From an uncultured Actinomycetes bacterium (GTDB lineage: Bacteria; Actinomycetota; Acidimicrobiia; Acidimicrobiales; RAAP-2): DNA of 12,900 nucleotides. The notes below the pieces were generated by a model. The model was given only the letters and a program-made list of their open reading frames with translations. It made no database searches and was not told the origin of the DNA. Position 1 is the first letter of the stretch, and each line of letters opens with the position of its first letter. The stretch spans positions 1 through 12,900 of the forward strand of contig CAITOG010000272.1 in the NCBI GenBank assembly GCA_903893955.1. The letters run 5' to 3'. A program made the translations under genes and the position numbers. Positions 6,833-12,900 of the stretch are shown here, in pieces.

Positions 6833-8017
6833 TCAGAAGTGGATGTAGCCCTGCAGCACGACGACGAACAGCACCACTGACGCGGCTCCGAGGAACCGGG
6901 TGAGCCAGACCTCTGGCCAGGGCTTGCCCTTGAACTGCTCGAGCAGCAGCAGCACCACGGTGAAGAGGGTCAGCAGCACGAAGATCCATCCGGTGGCGAT
7001 CCTGGTGCTGTTGAAGTGCGGCGTGACGACGGTGACCAAGATCTCTGCAGCGATGATCACCAAGGTGAGCTTGAAGAGGTTGCGGGGCGTCACCCGAGCG
7101 AAGAAGGTCGACTCGGGGAACCGGTGACCCAGCCAGACGATCGGCTCGAACGCCATGAACAGCAGCAGGACGATGTACGTGGCGACCTGGTTGCCGAGGA
7201 ACGACCAGAGGACCACGAAGACACAGGCGGCCCGCAGGATGGTGGCAAGGATGGTCCCGAGCAGGGGTCGCTTGTCATGCTCAGGCTGCTGCATCGAGGC
7301 GAGTCGATCGCGATAGTTGTGGATGACGAGAGTCTCGAGGACAGCGCGCACGACGAAGGCTGCCATCGCCACGATCGTGATGACCGTCTCGTCATGGACG
7401 ATCGGCACCTTGTAACCCGTGAGGTACGGCAGGATCACCACGAGCTTGCCCAAGAGGAACCCACCAGCGATCGGCAAGATGACGATGTCACCGCCGATCC
7501 TCCAGCGTCGAAGCGCCTTGGTCGGCTCAGCGTCCCACAGGCTGGGCTTTCGGAACGTGTGTGCCAGCTGGGCGCCGCCGAACCACATGATCCCGAGACC
7601 GATCGTTCCTGCTGCGGCGTGGAACGAGGTCATATGACCCGTCGCCACCACCCAGACGAGGAAGACGAGGAAGCCCACGAAGCCGGAGAAGGCGTCGAGG
7701 ATGCCGAGCACCATGAGGACACAGAACAAGAAGGTGGTCGGAGGCAGCGGGAGCCCGCCGGTCGAGTGAGCTGCAGCCATGCCGGCGATGAGGCCGAGCA
7801 CCGGGAGGAGGAACCAGATGTTGCCGATCGATGCTCGCAGATACGTCGAGTCGCTGATGGTGTGCTCTGGCATGAGCGAGACGCGATAGGTGGCATCGGC
7901 AACCTTGTAGTTCGCCCAGTCGGCGGCACGATGTCCGAGGAGCCCCCACGTGACGAACTTGTCCTGCCCCGTTGCGACCGGAGGGGTCTGCTGGGTCTCC
8001 ACTTGTCCCGATGACAT
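6833..8017 (-). CDS. Polytopic membrane protein of unknown function
   Basis: A 394-residue integral membrane protein. The first 60 residues are soluble (WGLLGHRAADWANYK, 24-38). They are followed by about ten hydrophobic segments, near 64-84, 93-109, 111-127, 133-152, 174-190, 212-232, 255-274, 278-296, 314-332, 342-361 and 373-391. Charged loops such as FRKPSLWDAEPTKALRRWR (155-173) separate them. I see no ATPase, transporter or enzyme motif and cannot name a family. The start codon ATG shares one base with the stop of the surface-protein gene (TGATG), so translation is almost certainly coupled and the two products probably act at about equal amounts, perhaps as a complex. It ends at a hairpin shared with the PH-like gene. 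Gene reality is firm and function is unknown. Confidence 0.88.
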   Translation of the reverse strand: MSSGQVETQQTPPVATGQDKFVTWGLLGHRAADWANYKVADATYRVSLMPEHTISDSTYLRASIGNIWFLLPVLGLIAGMAAAHSTGGLPLPPTTFLFCVLMVLGILDAFSGFVGFLVFLVWVVATGHMTSFHAAAGTIGLGIMWFGGAQLAHTFRKPSLWDAEPTKALRRWRIGGDIVILPIAGGFLLGKLVVILPYLTGYKVPIVHDETVITIVAMAAFVVRAVLETLVIHNYRDRLASMQQPEHDKRPLLGTILATILRAACVFVVLWSFLGNQVATYIVLLLFMAFEPIVWLGHRFPESTFFARVTPRNLFKLTLVIIAAEILVTVVTPHFNSTRIATGWIFVLLTLFTVVLLLLEQFKGKPWPEVWLTRFLGAASVVLFVVVLQGYIHF

Positions 8018-9081
8018 CAGCCGTCACCTCCGCCTGGCGGTGCATCAGTGAAGGAGTTCGAACCACCCTCTTCGTCCCCGCTGTTGCCGCGGGTTCGAGA
8101 GCCTGCCTGTGGGTCCTCGCCCTGGCTGTTGGTCCCCCTCGTCTTGGTGCCCGCCTGCGGCCCCTCGTTCTCAGGTCCGCTGCCTCTCGTCCTCGAACCT
8201 GCGGCAGGGCCGTCATCACCAGTGCTGGTGCCTCTCGTCCTCGAACCTGCGGCCGGGCCGTCGTCACCTCCACCGCTCGTCCCTCGCGCCCGTGAGCCAG
8301 CTGCAGCGATGCCGCCAGAGCCGGCAGCGCCAGCGGCGGTCGCGGCTGCGCCGATCAGGAAGGCGATCGCAGCCCTCTGCTTGACGGTCTTCGGCGCGGT
8401 GTTCGGGTTGAACGGAGCCAAGGTGGTGGTCGTTGGGCCGGTCGGTCGTGTGATGGGCGGGAAGTGCCGAGTCGTGGTGGTGTGCGCCTTGGTCGTGGTG
8501 GTGTGCGGCTTGGTCGTCGAGGTCGGCTGGATCGCAGTCGTGGTGGGACCAGGTGTCGAGGTGGTCGTGCTCGACCCACCGCACTCAGGCGTCGGGCCGG
8601 GGATCTGGAATGGATCGCTCAGACCGATCGTCTGTCCGTGGTACGGCCCCCACGCAACACCAAGACCTGTGGCGGCGACGGTGTTGTCACCCCAGAGCCC
8701 GTCGACGGGACCGAGCGTGATGGGCCCGGAACCGCTGAAGCTGTCCACGCTGACAGTGGGACAGCCAGCGACGGCGACCAAGAACTCGATGCAGCCGTTG
8801 CTCTCAGCCCGACCGGTACCGACCAGTGTGGTGCCATTGACTTGGAAGGTGATCGGGGTCCCGGGCTGGAAGCCGCAGACATAGGTGGGTCCTGACGTGC
8901 CGCCCGGGTTGACAGGTCCGATACCTGGGCCTGAGGGGATGTCGGGTCGTCCCGGTGGACCGGGGTAGCCAGCGGTCGCCCCGAAGGCCTGGGTGTACAT
9001 GAAGAGCCCGGCGACGAGCAGAAGGACTGAGAGCGCGAACAGCCACTTGGCCGTCGTCCGTGCGCTCTGGGCGTAACTCAC
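8017..9081 (-). CDS. Cell-surface protein: Ig-like domain, Thr-rich stalk, C-terminal TM and repeat tail
   Basis: A 354-residue exported protein. Residues 12-34 form an N-terminal hydrophobic segment, either a signal peptide or an anchor. The ectodomain carries CGFQPGTPITFQVNG (69-83) and VGTGRAESNGCIEF (87-100), which resemble the actinobacterial surface beta-sandwich motif (GFxPGt...Gt..AdanG.f). It has four cysteines (69, 97, 107, 167), enough for two disulfides. Residues 171-224 are a Thr/Pro stalk, likely glycosylated or spanning the wall. A second hydrophobic segment (238-260) follows KTVKQR. The tail (261-341) holds five AG(S/T)(R/K)xRG units, four of them exactly 16 residues apart. 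The start is GTG 9079-9081 with AAGGGGG upstream. It overlaps the polytopic membrane gene by one base. There is no LPXTG motif. Which side of the membrane the tail lies on is unclear. Function unknown. Confidence 0.85.
   Translation of the reverse strand: MSYAQSARTTAKWLFALSVLLLVAGLFMYTQAFGATAGYPGPPGRPDIPSGPGIGPVNPGGTSGPTYVCGFQPGTPITFQVNGTTLVGTGRAESNGCIEFLVAVAGCPTVSVDSFSGSGPITLGPVDGLWGDNTVAATGLGVAWGPYHGQTIGLSDPFQIPGPTPECGGSSTTTSTPGPTTTAIQPTSTTKPHTTTTKAHTTTTRHFPPITRPTGPTTTTLAPFNPNTAPKTVKQRAAIAFLIGAAATAAGAAGSGGIAAAGSRARGTSGGGDDGPAAGSRTRGTSTGDDGPAAGSRTRGSGPENEGPQAGTKTRGTNSQGEDPQAGSRTRGNSGDEEGGSNSFTDAPPGGGDG
8181..8268. repeat. 48-bp coding repeat in the surface-protein tail
   Basis: Positions 8181-8220 and 8229-8268 are 40-bp copies with two mismatches, 48 bases apart. 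They encode neighbouring 16-residue tail units (AGSRTRG plus an acidic DDGP segment). The other three units are diverged at the DNA level but keep the protein pattern, so the array has expanded recently only in its middle. Confidence 0.75.
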
Positions 9082-9226
9082 CGTCCCGTGGCCCCCTTCT
9101 CGTTGGAAACGCCATGCTGCAAGACGCGTCGTGCACTAGAGACTAGACCGACTCCGTCGAGTTGCGCGGTCCTTCGAGGTCGAGGCGCCTTGGGCGGTGA
9201 CCCTTCAACGAAGCCGAATTGAGCCG
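9082..9226 (-). promoter_or_regulatory. Intergenic region upstream of the surface-protein gene
   Basis: This 145-bp gap separates the aldo/keto reductase stop from the surface-protein GTG. It contains the direct repeat ACTAGA-G-ACTAGA (9135-9147). On the minus strand this gives TAGTCT (9140-9145), which fits a TAnnnT -10 box about 60 bases before the start. I could not find a convincing -35. A separate promoter for the surface/membrane pair is likely but its exact position is uncertain. Confidence 0.3.
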
Positions 9227-10207
9227 TCAGGTGTGTCCCAGCACAGGATGGGGAACGTAGGGCGCCTCGAGACGTCTGATCTCGTCGGCCGTGAGCTCGA
9301 CTTCGAGCGATGCCAAGGCATCCTCGACGTGGGTGACCTTGGTCGCACCGACGATGGGCGCCACCACGCCAGCACGGGATCTGACCCACGCGAGAGCAAC
9401 CTGCGCCATCGGAATCGAGCGCTCCTCGGCGATCGCTGCCACGACGTCGACCACGTCGAAGTCCCCATCCGAGTAGAGGTAGTCGGCGAAGGCGTCACTG
9501 GCGGCTCGCGACGTGAGCCGCTCACCTCCCCGAGTCCGATTTCCGGCCAGCAGGCCACGTGCCAGCGGGCTCCACGGGATCACACCCACGCCCATGTCGA
9601 GACACTGCGGGATCATCTCGCGCTCCTCCTCGCGATAGAGGAGGTTGTAATGGTTCTGCATCGAGATGAATCGGGTGCCGCCGATCTCGTCGGCGGCGCG
9701 CTGTGCCTTGGCAAACTGCCACGCATGCATCGAGCTCGCGCCGATGTAGCGCGCCCGACCCGACGAGACCACCTCGTGGAGGGCCAGCATGGTCTCCTCG
9801 ATGGGCACATTGGGGTCGAAGCGATGGATCTGATAGAGGTCCACGTAGTCCATCTTGAGTCTCGCCAGCGAGGCGTCGATGGCTGCGAGGATGTGCTTGC
9901 GCGACAACCCACCGCCATTGGGTCCAGGCGTCATCGGCATGAAGACCTTCGTGGCGACGACTGCCTCGTCCCGCCCGAGGTACTTCTTGACGAGCCGACC
10001 TGTCACCTCCTCGCTCGAGCCCTGCGAGTAGATGTCGGCAGTGTCGATGAACTGCACGCCACCCTCGACCGCCGTCCGCATGATCTCATCGGCGACCTCA
10101 TCGTCGACGGTCCAGGGCCTGTCGTCGCCTCCATCGCCGAAGCTCATCGTCCCTAGACAGACGCGCGACACGCGAAGTCCACTGGCTCCCAGATTCAGGT
10201 ACTCCAT
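9227..10207 (-). CDS. Aldo/keto reductase
   Basis: Cytosolic NADPH-dependent (beta/alpha)8-barrel oxidoreductase that interconverts carbonyls and alcohols. The full catalytic tetrad is visible: Asp55 and Tyr60 in FIDTADIY, Lys87 in ATKV and His128 in QIHRF. Cofactor-binding segments SMQNHYN and VIPWSPLARGLLAG follow, then the C-terminal PIVGATKV region. At 326 residues it has the normal length of the bacterial YajO/Tas-like AKRs. I chose ATG 10205-10207, preceded by GAGGAGGAGAGGGG, because alignment to the family begins at MEYLNLGASGLRVS. The frame stays open to 10297, but the extra 30 residues are Gly/Ser/Glu-rich and unlike AKRs. It follows the amine-dehydrogenase-like gene in the same direction, with a 119-bp gap that may hold its own promoter. 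Substrate unknown. Confidence 0.93.
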   Translation of the reverse strand: MEYLNLGASGLRVSRVCLGTMSFGDGGDDRPWTVDDEVADEIMRTAVEGGVQFIDTADIYSQGSSEEVTGRLVKKYLGRDEAVVATKVFMPMTPGPNGGGLSRKHILAAIDASLARLKMDYVDLYQIHRFDPNVPIEETMLALHEVVSSGRARYIGASSMHAWQFAKAQRAADEIGGTRFISMQNHYNLLYREEEREMIPQCLDMGVGVIPWSPLARGLLAGNRTRGGERLTSRAASDAFADYLYSDGDFDVVDVVAAIAEERSIPMAQVALAWVRSRAGVVAPIVGATKVTHVEDALASLEVELTADEIRRLEAPYVPHPVLGHT

Positions 10208-10326
10208 TGCCCCACCCCTCTCCTCCTCGCTCCCAGCCGACACGCCTGTGCCACCTTCACGGGAGCCGGTTGACCAATCGTAGGTCCAGCGCTCCATCGA
10301 GCCCCACCGAATCGTGCCAGTGCGTG

Positions 10327-11388
10327 TCAGCTTCGCCGCAGGTGCGCTGCCGCCCGTCCGGCGGCGATGGGGAGATCCAGATACGTGCGAAGGCCGGGCT
10401 CTGCTGCGACCACATAGGGGACAGCGTTGACGCAGTGCATCGCTGTCGCGACGATGCCGGGGTTTCGCTTGAGACCCTCTTCGACCGAGTGAGGGTGCAG
10501 CTTCTGGAAGGTCACCAGCGAGCTCGGGTCACCGATGACCTCGACCTCAAATCGCTCGCCAGCTGGCCCGAAGCTCCACGCCGGGTCGAGGTTCTCTTGG
10601 CCCATGAGCCAGTTCACCGCAGCGGTGATCACGGGCACGCCGTCGACGGTCGCCTCCCACCGGAATCGCTGGGCGGCGACACGCCCTGGCTCGATGTCGC
10701 CGATGGGCGACGGGATGGGATTGGTCGCCACCGCCACCTCGTGGGTGGTTCGCAGCTCATCGTCGATAGCGAAGCCGAGCTCGTCGACCAGCATCATCAC
10801 AGACTGGCGGAAACCAGCACCGAGGGCCTCAGCCATGATGCTCGTCTTGGCGACCTCGGGCGTGGTCCCAAAGAGCATCCAGTCCCTGATCACATCTGGT
10901 GCCCCATAGGTCCGGATGTCAGAGAACTCCTCCGCCCGCACATGGGTGATCGAACCGCTGAGGGCCGAGATCATGAGCGGGAAGCGCTCGGTGATCCCGC
11001 CGGGGTGGATACCGGTCCCATGCAAGGTGACCCCCGCAGCTCTGGCGACATCGTCGATCGCCTTCCCCTCGCCTGCGGGCGGGTAGAACCAACCGACAGG
11101 CGTGACCACGTTCTTGCCTGACGCCAGGAGTGCACTCACCACGGACGGATCTGGCATGAGCGGTGTGTAGATGACGCAGTCCGCCTCGAGCGCGAGGAGC
11201 GACCCGACGTCATCAGTCGCCGTGATCCCGATGGCTGGACGATCCACCATCTCCCCGAGGTCGACCCCCACCTTCGCCGGGGAGCTCACCCACGCACCCA
11301 CGAGCTCGAGATCCGGGCGATCGAGCACCCCTTCGATCGCGGCCCGCCCCACGCTTCCTGTTGCCCATTGGATGACTCGCACGCCCAT
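10327..11388 (-). CDS. Dihydrodipicolinate-reductase-like / amine-dehydrogenase-like oxidoreductase
   Basis: A 353-residue NAD(P)-dependent Rossmann enzyme of the group often annotated as dihydrodipicolinate reductase N-terminal domain proteins in actinobacteria. It is related to 2,4-diaminopentanoate dehydrogenase and newly recognised native amine dehydrogenases. The dinucleotide-binding start VIQWATGSVGRAAIEG is at residues 5-20. ADCVIYTPLMPD and GKNVVTPVGWFYPP follow as the second half of the Rossmann fold. GTGIHPGGITERFPL begins the catalytic domain, and the C-terminus is long compared with true DapB (about 250 residues), so lysine biosynthesis is unlikely. A strong AGGGGGGACTG precedes the ATG. 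A possible promoter, CCGACA-18-TAGGTT, lies on the minus strand at 11422-11451. Likely role is oxidation or reductive amination of a small amine or carbonyl compound. Substrate unknown. Confidence 0.88.
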   Translation of the reverse strand: MGVRVIQWATGSVGRAAIEGVLDRPDLELVGAWVSSPAKVGVDLGEMVDRPAIGITATDDVGSLLALEADCVIYTPLMPDPSVVSALLASGKNVVTPVGWFYPPAGEGKAIDDVARAAGVTLHGTGIHPGGITERFPLMISALSGSITHVRAEEFSDIRTYGAPDVIRDWMLFGTTPEVAKTSIMAEALGAGFRQSVMMLVDELGFAIDDELRTTHEVAVATNPIPSPIGDIEPGRVAAQRFRWEATVDGVPVITAAVNWLMGQENLDPAWSFGPAGERFEVEVIGDPSSLVTFQKLHPHSVEEGLKRNPGIVATAMHCVNAVPYVVAAEPGLRTYLDLPIAAGRAAAHLRRS

Positions 11389-11510
11389 CAGTCCCCCCTG
11401 GCTTCGGCTGTCATGGCGCGCAACCTAGCGGAGAGAACCCACGGTTGTCGGGTCCGTCGTTGCGCTGCTCCATCGACGCGCGATGCGGTGAACGTCAGCG
11501 ACCCGTCCGC
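11389..11510 (-). promoter_or_regulatory. Intergenic region with possible promoter for the DapB-like gene
   Basis: The 122-bp gap holds, on the minus strand, CCGACA (11446-11451) and TAGGTT (11422-11427) separated by 18 bases, then the AGGGGGG ribosome binding site. The -35 is a poor match, so this is a tentative promoter. No terminator hairpin for the DUF2804 gene was found. Confidence 0.3.
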
Positions 11511-12440
11511 CTACCAACGCTGCCGGGCCTCCTCGGCGAAACCCTGCAGCCCCCTGAGCTCGAGCTTGAGTCCTTCATCGGTGACGAGGCGACCCGTCCA
11601 GAGTCCAAAGACCTGGTGGGTCTCGCTCCCAAACTCACCTGCATCGGCCTGGCTGTGCTTGTCATAGCGGGGATGCATCTCGATCTCGAGCTGCCCGCCC
11701 GGATCCACCACTCGCCACGGATCCATCGGGCGCTCCCACGAGTACGACCACTCGAGCTCACGACCGATCTTAGAGAGGCGGCCGTCGACGATGATGCCGT
11801 TCTCGGTGAACCCCGAACCCTCGGTCCACTTGCCGCCGAACTGCAGACCGACGACGTGCTCGCCAACCCGGCCGGCGCCGCCGCCCCAGTTCCACGTGAT
11901 CTCATGTGGCCACCTGCCGCGTCCGACGTCGAGCACGCCCCAGGCATCACCGCTCGATGGGTCGCCGACCGTCCAGGTGCGCTCGCCCACCACGAGCCTG
12001 CCGGTCGCTGGTCGGGCCTGGTGCTTCGAGGTGAAGTTGAAGACCGTGTCGCTCCAGGGGATCACAACATTGAGCGACTCGTGGTCCTCCGGAAGCCCCA
12101 CAACCACATCGAGGAGCCCCAGCCGACCGTCCTCCTCGGTCCAGGTTGCTCGAAGGTGGGTTCCCTCGTCGTCATCCAACATCTCGAGGTCGAGGCCGTC
12201 ATGGCTGACGACGAGTGGTGCGGTGCCCGGACGCGCTGGCAGCTCCATCGCATCCGATGGCGCCAGGATGGCGGCTCCCCCGGTCTCGCCTGTGATGAGG
12301 TCGACCCACCACACATCGGCGAGGCCGAAGTGGTCGATGTTCGAATACACCGTCGAGATCACGAGATCGCCTGCGAGGATCGCCCAGTAGTCCCATCGCT
12401 TGTTCTCCCCCCACGAACCGAGGAGGTTGGCGCGATGCAA
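11511..12440 (-). CDS. DUF2804-family protein, 5' end lost at an IS21 junction
   Basis: The 309 visible residues match the DUF2804 family from near its beginning. HRANLLGSWGENKRWDYW corresponds to the conserved PLHRxNLxGxWGxNKRWDYW block, and WSDTVFNFTSKHQ (128-140), WNWGGG, EWSYSW and FGLWTGRLVTDEG (281-293) are further family blocks. Function is unknown; the many Trp/Gly beta-strands suggest a beta-rich lipocalin-like fold. The only start available is TTG 12438-12440, with no ribosome binding site, and it falls inside the conserved block. Reading further upstream gives PRO just before it and then no ATG, GTG or TTG before the transposase gene. Family members normally carry roughly 25-35 more N-terminal residues. 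The gene was therefore probably cut by the adjacent insertion sequence and is likely a pseudogene, unless transcription and TTG initiation rescue it. Confidence 0.8.
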   Translation of the reverse strand: MHRANLLGSWGENKRWDYWAILAGDLVISTVYSNIDHFGLADVWWVDLITGETGGAAILAPSDAMELPARPGTAPLVVSHDGLDLEMLDDDEGTHLRATWTEEDGRLGLLDVVVGLPEDHESLNVVIPWSDTVFNFTSKHQARPATGRLVVGERTWTVGDPSSGDAWGVLDVGRGRWPHEITWNWGGGAGRVGEHVVGLQFGGKWTEGSGFTENGIIVDGRLSKIGRELEWSYSWERPMDPWRVVDPGGQLEIEMHPRYDKHSQADAGEFGSETHQVFGLWTGRLVTDEGLKLELRGLQGFAEEARQRW

Positions 12441-12459
12441 CGGGTGTCGAGTGTGAATG

Positions 12460-12502
12460 CTGATCGAATCCTGGAGCGCGCGCTGGTCGAAAACGGGAGC
12501 GC
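12460..12502. repeat. Terminal direct repeats of the IS21-like element
   Basis: CTGATCGAATCCTGGAGCGC (12460-12479) and CTGGTCGAAAACGGGAGCGC (12483-12502) agree at 16 of 20 positions and are offset by 23 bases, about two helical turns. They lie between the istB stop and the presumed element border, as expected for binding sites of the transposase. Confidence 0.6.
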
Positions 12503-12514
12503 TCGTTGGTGAAG

Positions 12515-12900
12515 TTAGTTGGTCGGTTCGATCGTGTCGATGAGCTTGGCGGGTGCTGCTGAACTGGCCCGCCTCGTTCGAGCCTTGGCGTCGTGGAGCC
12601 GGTAGCTCTCACCCTTGGTCTCGATGATCTTGCAGCGATGGGTGAGCCGGTCGAGCGTGGCCCCGGTGAGCCGCTCTGAGCCCAAGACCTCGGTCCAGGA
12701 CTCGAAGGGCAGGTTCGTCGTCACGATCATCGACGTGCGCTCGTAGGCGGTAGCGATCACGTCGAAGAGCAGCTCGGCGCCGACCTTGGTGGCCGGCACG
12801 TAACCGAGCTCGTCCAAGACCAGCAGATCGAGCTTGGCCAGCTGACTCTTGAGTCGCAGGAACGTCCGTTCGTCCCTGGCCTCAATCAGCGTGGTGACGA
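12515..12900 (-). CDS. istB: IS21-family transposition helper ATPase IstB (partial)
   Basis: The frame runs in from the right edge and ends at TAA 12515-12517, giving the C-terminal 128 residues. IstB is an AAA+ ATPase that loads target DNA for the IstA transposase. The Walker B motif is LLVLDELGYV, the sensor-1 segment is IVTTNLPFESWTEVLG, and LTGATLDRLTHRCKIIETKGESYRL is the characteristic C-terminal region. The preceding segment reads TTLIEARDERTFLRLKSQLAKLD, also typical. The Walker A half and istA are beyond the window, so integrity cannot be judged. No frameshift is seen in the visible part. A TTG at 12815-12817 is an internal leucine of the Walker B block and not the start. Confidence 0.92.
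   Translation of the reverse strand, partial: VTTLIEARDERTFLRLKSQLAKLDLLVLDELGYVPATKVGAELLFDVIATAYERTSMIVTTNLPFESWTEVLGSERLTGATLDRLTHRCKIIETKGESYRLHDAKARTRRASSAAPAKLIDTIEPTN

Larger units (their letters stand above)
12445..12900 (-). mobile_element. IS21-family insertion sequence, istB-side end
   Basis: The right part of an IS21-like element reaches beyond the window. The istB gene ends at 12515 and is followed by about 70 bp of non-coding end. This end carries two related 20-bp copies in the same orientation (12460-12479 and 12483-12502), the arrangement of multiple terminal transposase-binding repeats known for IS21. On the plus strand the outer border probably starts at TGTCGAG (12445) or TGTGAAT (12452), both consistent with TG-type IS21 tips. 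The istA gene and the other end lie outside, so target-site duplication cannot be checked here. Confidence 0.7.

Noticed and set aside
7016..8014. Plus-strand open frame of 332 codons opposite the polytopic membrane gene
   Set aside because: Highly charged His/Asp/Glu/Arg translation typical of antisense to a hydrophobic membrane gene; no motif and no ribosome binding site noted.
8055..8300. Regular repeats resembling a CRISPR array
   Set aside because: Repeats have a 48-bp period with no unique spacers, are in frame and encode a conserved peptide pattern.
8048..8884. Plus-strand open frame of 278 codons opposite the surface-protein gene
   Set aside because: Val/Pro-rich translation arises from reading Thr/Gly-rich codons on the other strand; the minus frame has signal, stalk and repeat architecture.
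9224..9230. CCGTCAG half-site matching one arm of the 4286-4300 palindrome
   Set aside because: Only one arm is present, and it lies at the 3' end of the aldo/keto reductase; likely chance.
10208..10297. Possible 30-residue N-terminal extension of the aldo/keto reductase
   Set aside because: Gly/Ser/Glu-rich and outside the family fold; ATG 10207 has a good purine-rich ribosome binding site and matches the usual AKR start.
11445..12512. Plus-strand open frame of 355 codons opposite DUF2804
   Set aside because: The minus strand carries conserved DUF2804 blocks, and the plus translation has no family resemblance.
1..12900. Frequent GATC/CGATCG words throughout
   Set aside because: Explained by common Asp/Ile/Arg codons (GAT, ATC, CGA, TCG) in this genome; no clustering that points to an origin or a modification system.

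Overview
The window is GC-rich, and its dense tandem genes use mainly G/C-ending codons, several GTG starts and purine-rich ribosome binding sites. This fits a high-GC actinobacterium. The gene families and threonine-rich anchored surface proteins make an Acidimicrobiia-like lineage plausible, but that placement is inference. No rRNA, tRNA or CRISPR array is visible.

Layout. Positions 1-93 hold the tail of an unrecognised gene, followed after one base by an FGGY-family sugar kinase (95-1642, +). Converging on it is a minus-strand transcription unit that starts near 4201: an MDR/CurA-type NADP-dependent oxidoreductase (3191-4201), an MFS transporter (1919-3160) and a small repeat protein (1627-1911). 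The small protein has serine at every third residue for 20 consecutive triplets, and its 3' end overlaps the kinase gene. Diverging from the same 134-bp promoter region is a D-aminoacylase-like amidohydrolase (4336-6057, +), followed by a PH/GRAM-like domain protein (6110-6808, +). A perfect 15-bp palindrome in the divergent promoter looks like a TetR-type operator, but no regulator gene is present in the window.

The PH-like gene converges on a minus-strand pair across a 24-bp gap containing a perfect hairpin. The pair is a surface protein (8017-9081) with an Ig-like domain, a Thr-rich stalk and five 16-residue tail repeats, and a polytopic membrane protein (6833-8017). The two genes share one base (TGATG), so they are probably translationally coupled and work together. 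Further right, all on the minus strand, are an aldo/keto reductase (9227-10207), a dihydrodipicolinate-reductase-like/amine-dehydrogenase-like oxidoreductase (10327-11388) and a DUF2804 gene (11511-12440).

The right edge is the istB end of an IS21-family insertion sequence. It abuts the DUF2804 gene exactly where that gene's N-terminal coding sequence and start codon should be, so the gene looks decapitated by the insertion. Overall this is a mixed catabolic/accessory region. The least explained items are the Ser-triplet repeat protein coupled to the transporter, and the coupled surface-protein/membrane-protein pair.
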